From assembly GCF_033807715.1 (NCBI RefSeq), contig NC_084601.1:18220690-18284689 (forward strand): DNA of 64,000 bases, given 5' to 3'. The notes under the pieces are model-generated. The model was not told the origin of the DNA. It made no database searches and saw nothing but the letters and a program-made list of their open reading frames with translations. Below, piece after piece: positions 60,134 to 64,000 of this stretch. Every line of letters starts with the position of its first letter. Position 1 is the stretch's first letter. Both the position numbers and the translations under genes were made by a program. This stretch comes from Cololabis saira (taxonomy: Eukaryota; Chordata; Actinopteri; Beloniformes; Belonidae).

Positions 60134-61034
60134 TAATAATAATAAGCCTCTCAAACCCAGCTGTGTGCTGTTAACGTAATTAGCGTCGTCTCGCGCTCTC
60201 GGAGTGGGACGTTTTATTCAATATATATTCACATTAAAATCTGGCATTTATTTGAGCTCAACCAAAATATGCGTAAGCCCCACTGTAGTTGAACCAAAAA
60301 AAACAACAACTAAATACTCGCCGCCACCATACAGCAGTGCAAACTGGTAGTGTCGGTCAATTATTAAAACATGACAAAACAATTGTTTTATATAAATAAT
60401 GTTGCTCCTATTAATTTCGACATGCTGCGTAATGTTACTCTTACCATTGCTGGTATTTATTATAAATATAAGTTAACGGTTTATTATAAATATAAGTTAA
60501 CGGTTAACTATAAATATTACTATATACATTGTTCCTGGATTTGCAGGCATTGTGGCCATGAAATGCATCTGCATTTCGTAGCCACAATGTGTGTGAATTT
60601 AGGTGAGGTGAACTGTAGAAAAATGTTTATTATAATTTGATATAGGTCTTTTTTTTCATTTTTTTGGTTCAAATGTTGAGACAGGAGGAAGCCTTAAAAA
60701 AAAAAATCTGTCAAGTTGTTAATGAGAAACAGGGGTGGGATTAAATACATTTTCTTCTTCCCACTCCCTTTCGAGTGTTGACGAATTAATTTGTATTTTG
60801 AACCTGCACCTGATAAACCTGATAAAAGGTATTTGTTTAATTTTATGTTGCACGCAGGTAACTTATGTTATGTTTATTGCTCGAAATAAATAAAATATGA
60901 AATGATATGAAATTAATTAGTTCCAGTGCAAAACATTAGGTCAAAAACGATTTAATAGCAAATGGACGATGTCGAAATGTGAGGGCTTCAGTCGACCAAT
61001 AATTTCTTTGGTTGATTACAGCCCTAAAAACACA

Positions 61035-64000
61035 GCGGGAGGTTCAGTTATAAAGTCAATATGACCCACTGTTTCTATAATGATGATAACACGTTCCATA
61101 TAGCTGCAAATAACTACATAATTACTATTTCCAGTAGAAATTATACAGAAACAAATAAAAATATATAGTTTATGGTAAATAATAAAAACCATGATGCAAA
61201 AAAAAGTGGAGCTTTAAGTTTAAAAAAAAAATTGGACAATTAAAGTTCCCCCCAAAAAATCGGAACAGGCAAAAATGGCATCCACAGGTCACTCACAAGA
61301 AAATTGCAATAGTTGCATATCAGGTAGAGAAAATAGAGCAAGAAATTGAGATGATGGTAAAATAGAGCCACTATTTGATCAGATTTTGACATTTGACAAT
61401 TTCTGACACTGTAAAACTGTTGATGATGCAAATGAGTGATTATTGAATTGAAACCTGTAAAAAAAACACCAAATTGCATGAGTAATTTTCATTGGCAGGG
61501 TGATTGGACATATTTTGATATGTCCCCCTCCATGAAAGGTTGCTAGCATTACTTTATTGGTAAAGGCCTGTTTGAGTAGCCACACTTTCTCCCTTCTCTG
61601 TTGCACGCTGGCAAATAAACAGCATTTATGTCTGAAAGCAGCATTTGAAGCTGTAGCCTCACATACCAACCCCATAATTTAACTCAGTGACAGTTTTTTT
61701 CTTGCTGTAAATATAAGTTTATGTTGATATATAGCCTATGCTTCCATTTGTGAGGGTGCACAGATACAGTTACACTGAATCATCATTGGAGGAAGGGAGG
61801 ACTGAACCTTTACATTCTTATGAACAGAATATCTAGAAAAATCTGAATTGGTGAAAGACAAAACATATAAAAATAAACTTATAGATGGGTTTAATTCTGC
61901 TCACCAAACTGCTAGACAGAATCTGGTTTTGTTTGTAGTGCTTCTATAATTTGCCATGTTTACAACAGAAAAAGATGCGCATTGCAATTATGCCTCAAAA
62001 TAAGTGACTCATAAGGACCGTGTGGAAAAATAAATTTTAATATTTTCAATGGACTAGTAACCAAGGCAACTTTGAAAAGATCCAAGCCCAAGAATAAAAC
62101 AAAGTGAGTAAAAAAGGTTCCTCAAAGGTTGAAGAGTTGGTGGTTCTTGTGACGGAGGGTTTCACATGCACACACACATTTCACATCATTAAGCAAGACT
62201 CCAACATTTAAAGTGACATTAATGCTTCTTTTTGAAATCTTGGTGCATAATTGAACATTCAACTTAAAAAAACGAATGTACTTTTGAACAAAATGCAACA
62301 GAAAAGAAATTACAGTCTACAGTAACCCATTTTTTGCATCAATTAATAGGTTGAGATTATAAATGATGGGGTAAGTTTTATTCGTCTGAAAAAATGTAAT
62401 ACATAAAAGTCCAGGAGCAAATGTCAGTAATAAAACTGATTTCAACACTGGAATGGGCTTTCAGCAAATATTTGGTGTGAAACATGATAACATTATTAAG
62501 GCGCCACATCTCAGAAGTATCTGCTGCTTGGTGTTGTGTATTTTGGGCTCAAGTGATGTATCACATTTCTGAAACTTTTACCTCAACTACATAAAACTGA
62601 ATTACCCATTTCCTCATAATAGCTTTTTTTTTCTCTCATTGCTGGTTCCATGAAGATAAGACAGGCTGCTGGCTGTGTGCACCTTATTGCCTTTTTTTTT
62701 TTTTTCAACGCACTGGACGTGTTTAGTGCAGTGATGTTTTTAATGTTGGATAACGTTTGTTGTCCCAAAGACTTTGGTTGTAACTTCTTTTAGTTTTTCC
62801 CCTTAACAAAGATTTCAGTTTGCCATCTTTGGGTATTCTGTACTTGAAAATGTCCAAACTGACATGTTTGACACGACCAGTCAAGCAACTGCATCCTTAC
62901 TGTATATATGCAGCAGCAGGTTCTGTGTGACGTACTGTAAATGGCACTATCATACGAAGCATGGAAAGTTCTTCATGTGTATCCACATTTTGCTGATTTT
63001 GTTCGAACCCTTGGACTTGTCCATGGTCTTGATTACCGGTTAAGATGAGCACGATACCCATATGGGTTATATATTACAGTAAAGATGCCCTGGATTGGAG
63101 GCTTTTGGCTGTTATTTCCCAAACCATCATGGTCAGTCAGTCAGTCAGTTTATATTTATGGTATTCATGGTCAGCATCCTGATGATCTTTGTGGAAGACA
63201 TACAACAAAAGCTGCAACATTATTCTTCCAGTATAAATAGAGTGACTGCAATGAAAACACTTGAAAAATCCTTTTTAGAAAATCAGGCTGATTGATTATT
63301 TATGAAATTATCTCCGCTCACGAGAAAGGAAATGGAAATGGCTTTGTGGAAGACTTGATGTTAAATTATATGACTTGCCTGACCGGACAGTTTTGTGCTC
63401 CAGACCATGCCACTGATTTGTTTTACCTGCCGATGATGACAGAATGGAGGAGAGCGATCTGGAGGAGGGCAGGAATAAAAGAGGCGGGGATGATAGCCTA
63501 ATGGAGTGGATGAGCAATTGCATGTGTGAGTCATGATGAAGGGGTGGCAGTCATTTGATGAATGGATGATAGTGGGTGGAATGATGAGACGAGTAGCCTT
63601 TAAAGCTACATTGTCTGTTGGAGATTCATTTTATTTACTCCATGTCCTCCTAAAAGAGCTCCTTGCCTGACTTCTGTCATATCCATATTTCCTGTCTTTC
63701 AGCTTTTAGTTCTCACTTCACATCTTTAATGCCATGCTTACTCTTCTCTTCCTTTCTGTATAGTTTTCTCTTCTTATATCATCTCCTTGCCTCCTCCCCT
63801 TTCTCATCTTCTCTCCTAACATCTGCCTCTTGCGCTGCCTCCATTTACCAGACTTTGCCCACTATACTTCCTTGCCTTACTGTGACCTCTATCTCCCATC
63901 CCCCACTCTCCCATACCAATAATAACCTTTCCATCACTCCAACACTTTTCCCCTCTGTGTTTTCCTACCTCTTTTACATGGAGCGGTCTCTTGCCTCCTC
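61035..64000. other. Stretch without recognised gene
   Basis: No coding exon is supported. The far right end (63700-64000) becomes strongly pyrimidine-rich (CT-rich), possibly intronic or part of a repeat. Confidence 0.45.

Larger units (their letters stand above)
59534..61026 (+). mobile_element. hAT element relic, 1.49 kb, with internal debris
   Basis: The ends TAGGGCTGTAATC and GATTACAGCCCTA are inverted repeats. The flanking 8-mers are AAAACAAC (59526-59533) and AAAACACA (61027-61034), a 6/8 match as expected for an old duplication. Inside are a BED-finger exon (59814-59934), a deleted Harbinger MITE (60074-60133) and a LINE-like 3' tail (about 60720-60920). Confidence 0.82.

Overview
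The window is vertebrate nuclear DNA, almost certainly from a ray-finned (teleost) fish. The evidence is spliced genes with GT-AG introns, fish-type connexins, many dinucleotide and tetranucleotide microsatellites, and dense small DNA transposons (hAT, piggyBac/TTAA, PIF-Harbinger, Tc1) with scattered LINE debris. No bacterial operon, CRISPR array, phage or plasmid feature is present.

Four protein-coding genes can be supported. (1) A beta-type connexin, plus strand, 7276-8338, has two coding exons; its first exon carries six single-base indels at homopolymers. (2) pef1 (peflin), plus strand, 10600-17655, has five exons, and its introns are filled with transposons. (3) smim12, plus strand, 22741-23031, has one coding exon behind a candidate CRE/CCAAT/ETS promoter near 21.55 kb. 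(4) An alpha connexin, minus strand, 34706-33561, is best matched to cx39.4 (gja4-like); it has one coding exon and a candidate 5'UTR exon near 37.05-37.26 kb. Two connexins beside smim12 resemble the mammalian GJB3/4/5-GJA4-SMIM12 neighbourhood (DLGAP3 lies next in human). A GC-rich exon-like segment at 48.3-49.3 kb could be the 5' end of the next gene.

Layout: 1-7.2 kb, intergenic, with a decayed DNA transposon (2-3.1 kb), a TTAA MITE and a tetranucleotide repeat. 7.2-9.4 kb, beta connexin and a repeat-rich 3'UTR. 9.4-10 kb, LINE scrap and a hAT MITE. 10.4-19.2 kb, pef1 with Harbinger, piggyBac and two hAT insertions. 21.5-23.8 kb, smim12. 24-33.3 kb, intergenic with a TTAA element and LINE reverse-transcriptase remnants. 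33.4-37.3 kb, alpha connexin. 37.3-48 kb, intergenic with microsatellites and repeats. 48.3-49.3 kb, candidate promoter/first exon with a palindromic MITE. 49.3-64 kb, no coding exon seen; it holds a nested piggyBac/Harbinger pair, a Tc1 remnant and a 1.5-kb hAT with a BED-finger relic.

The genes do not form one pathway. The connexins build gap-junction channels, peflin is a penta-EF-hand calcium sensor that partners ALG-2 at ER exit sites, and SMIM12 is a small membrane protein of unknown function. I found no convincing undescribed biological system. The strongest unusual signals are the clustered connexin indels with an intron inside its reading frame, TTAA MITEs that carry bZIP-type palindromes, and a family of near-perfectly palindromic MITEs in three structural states.
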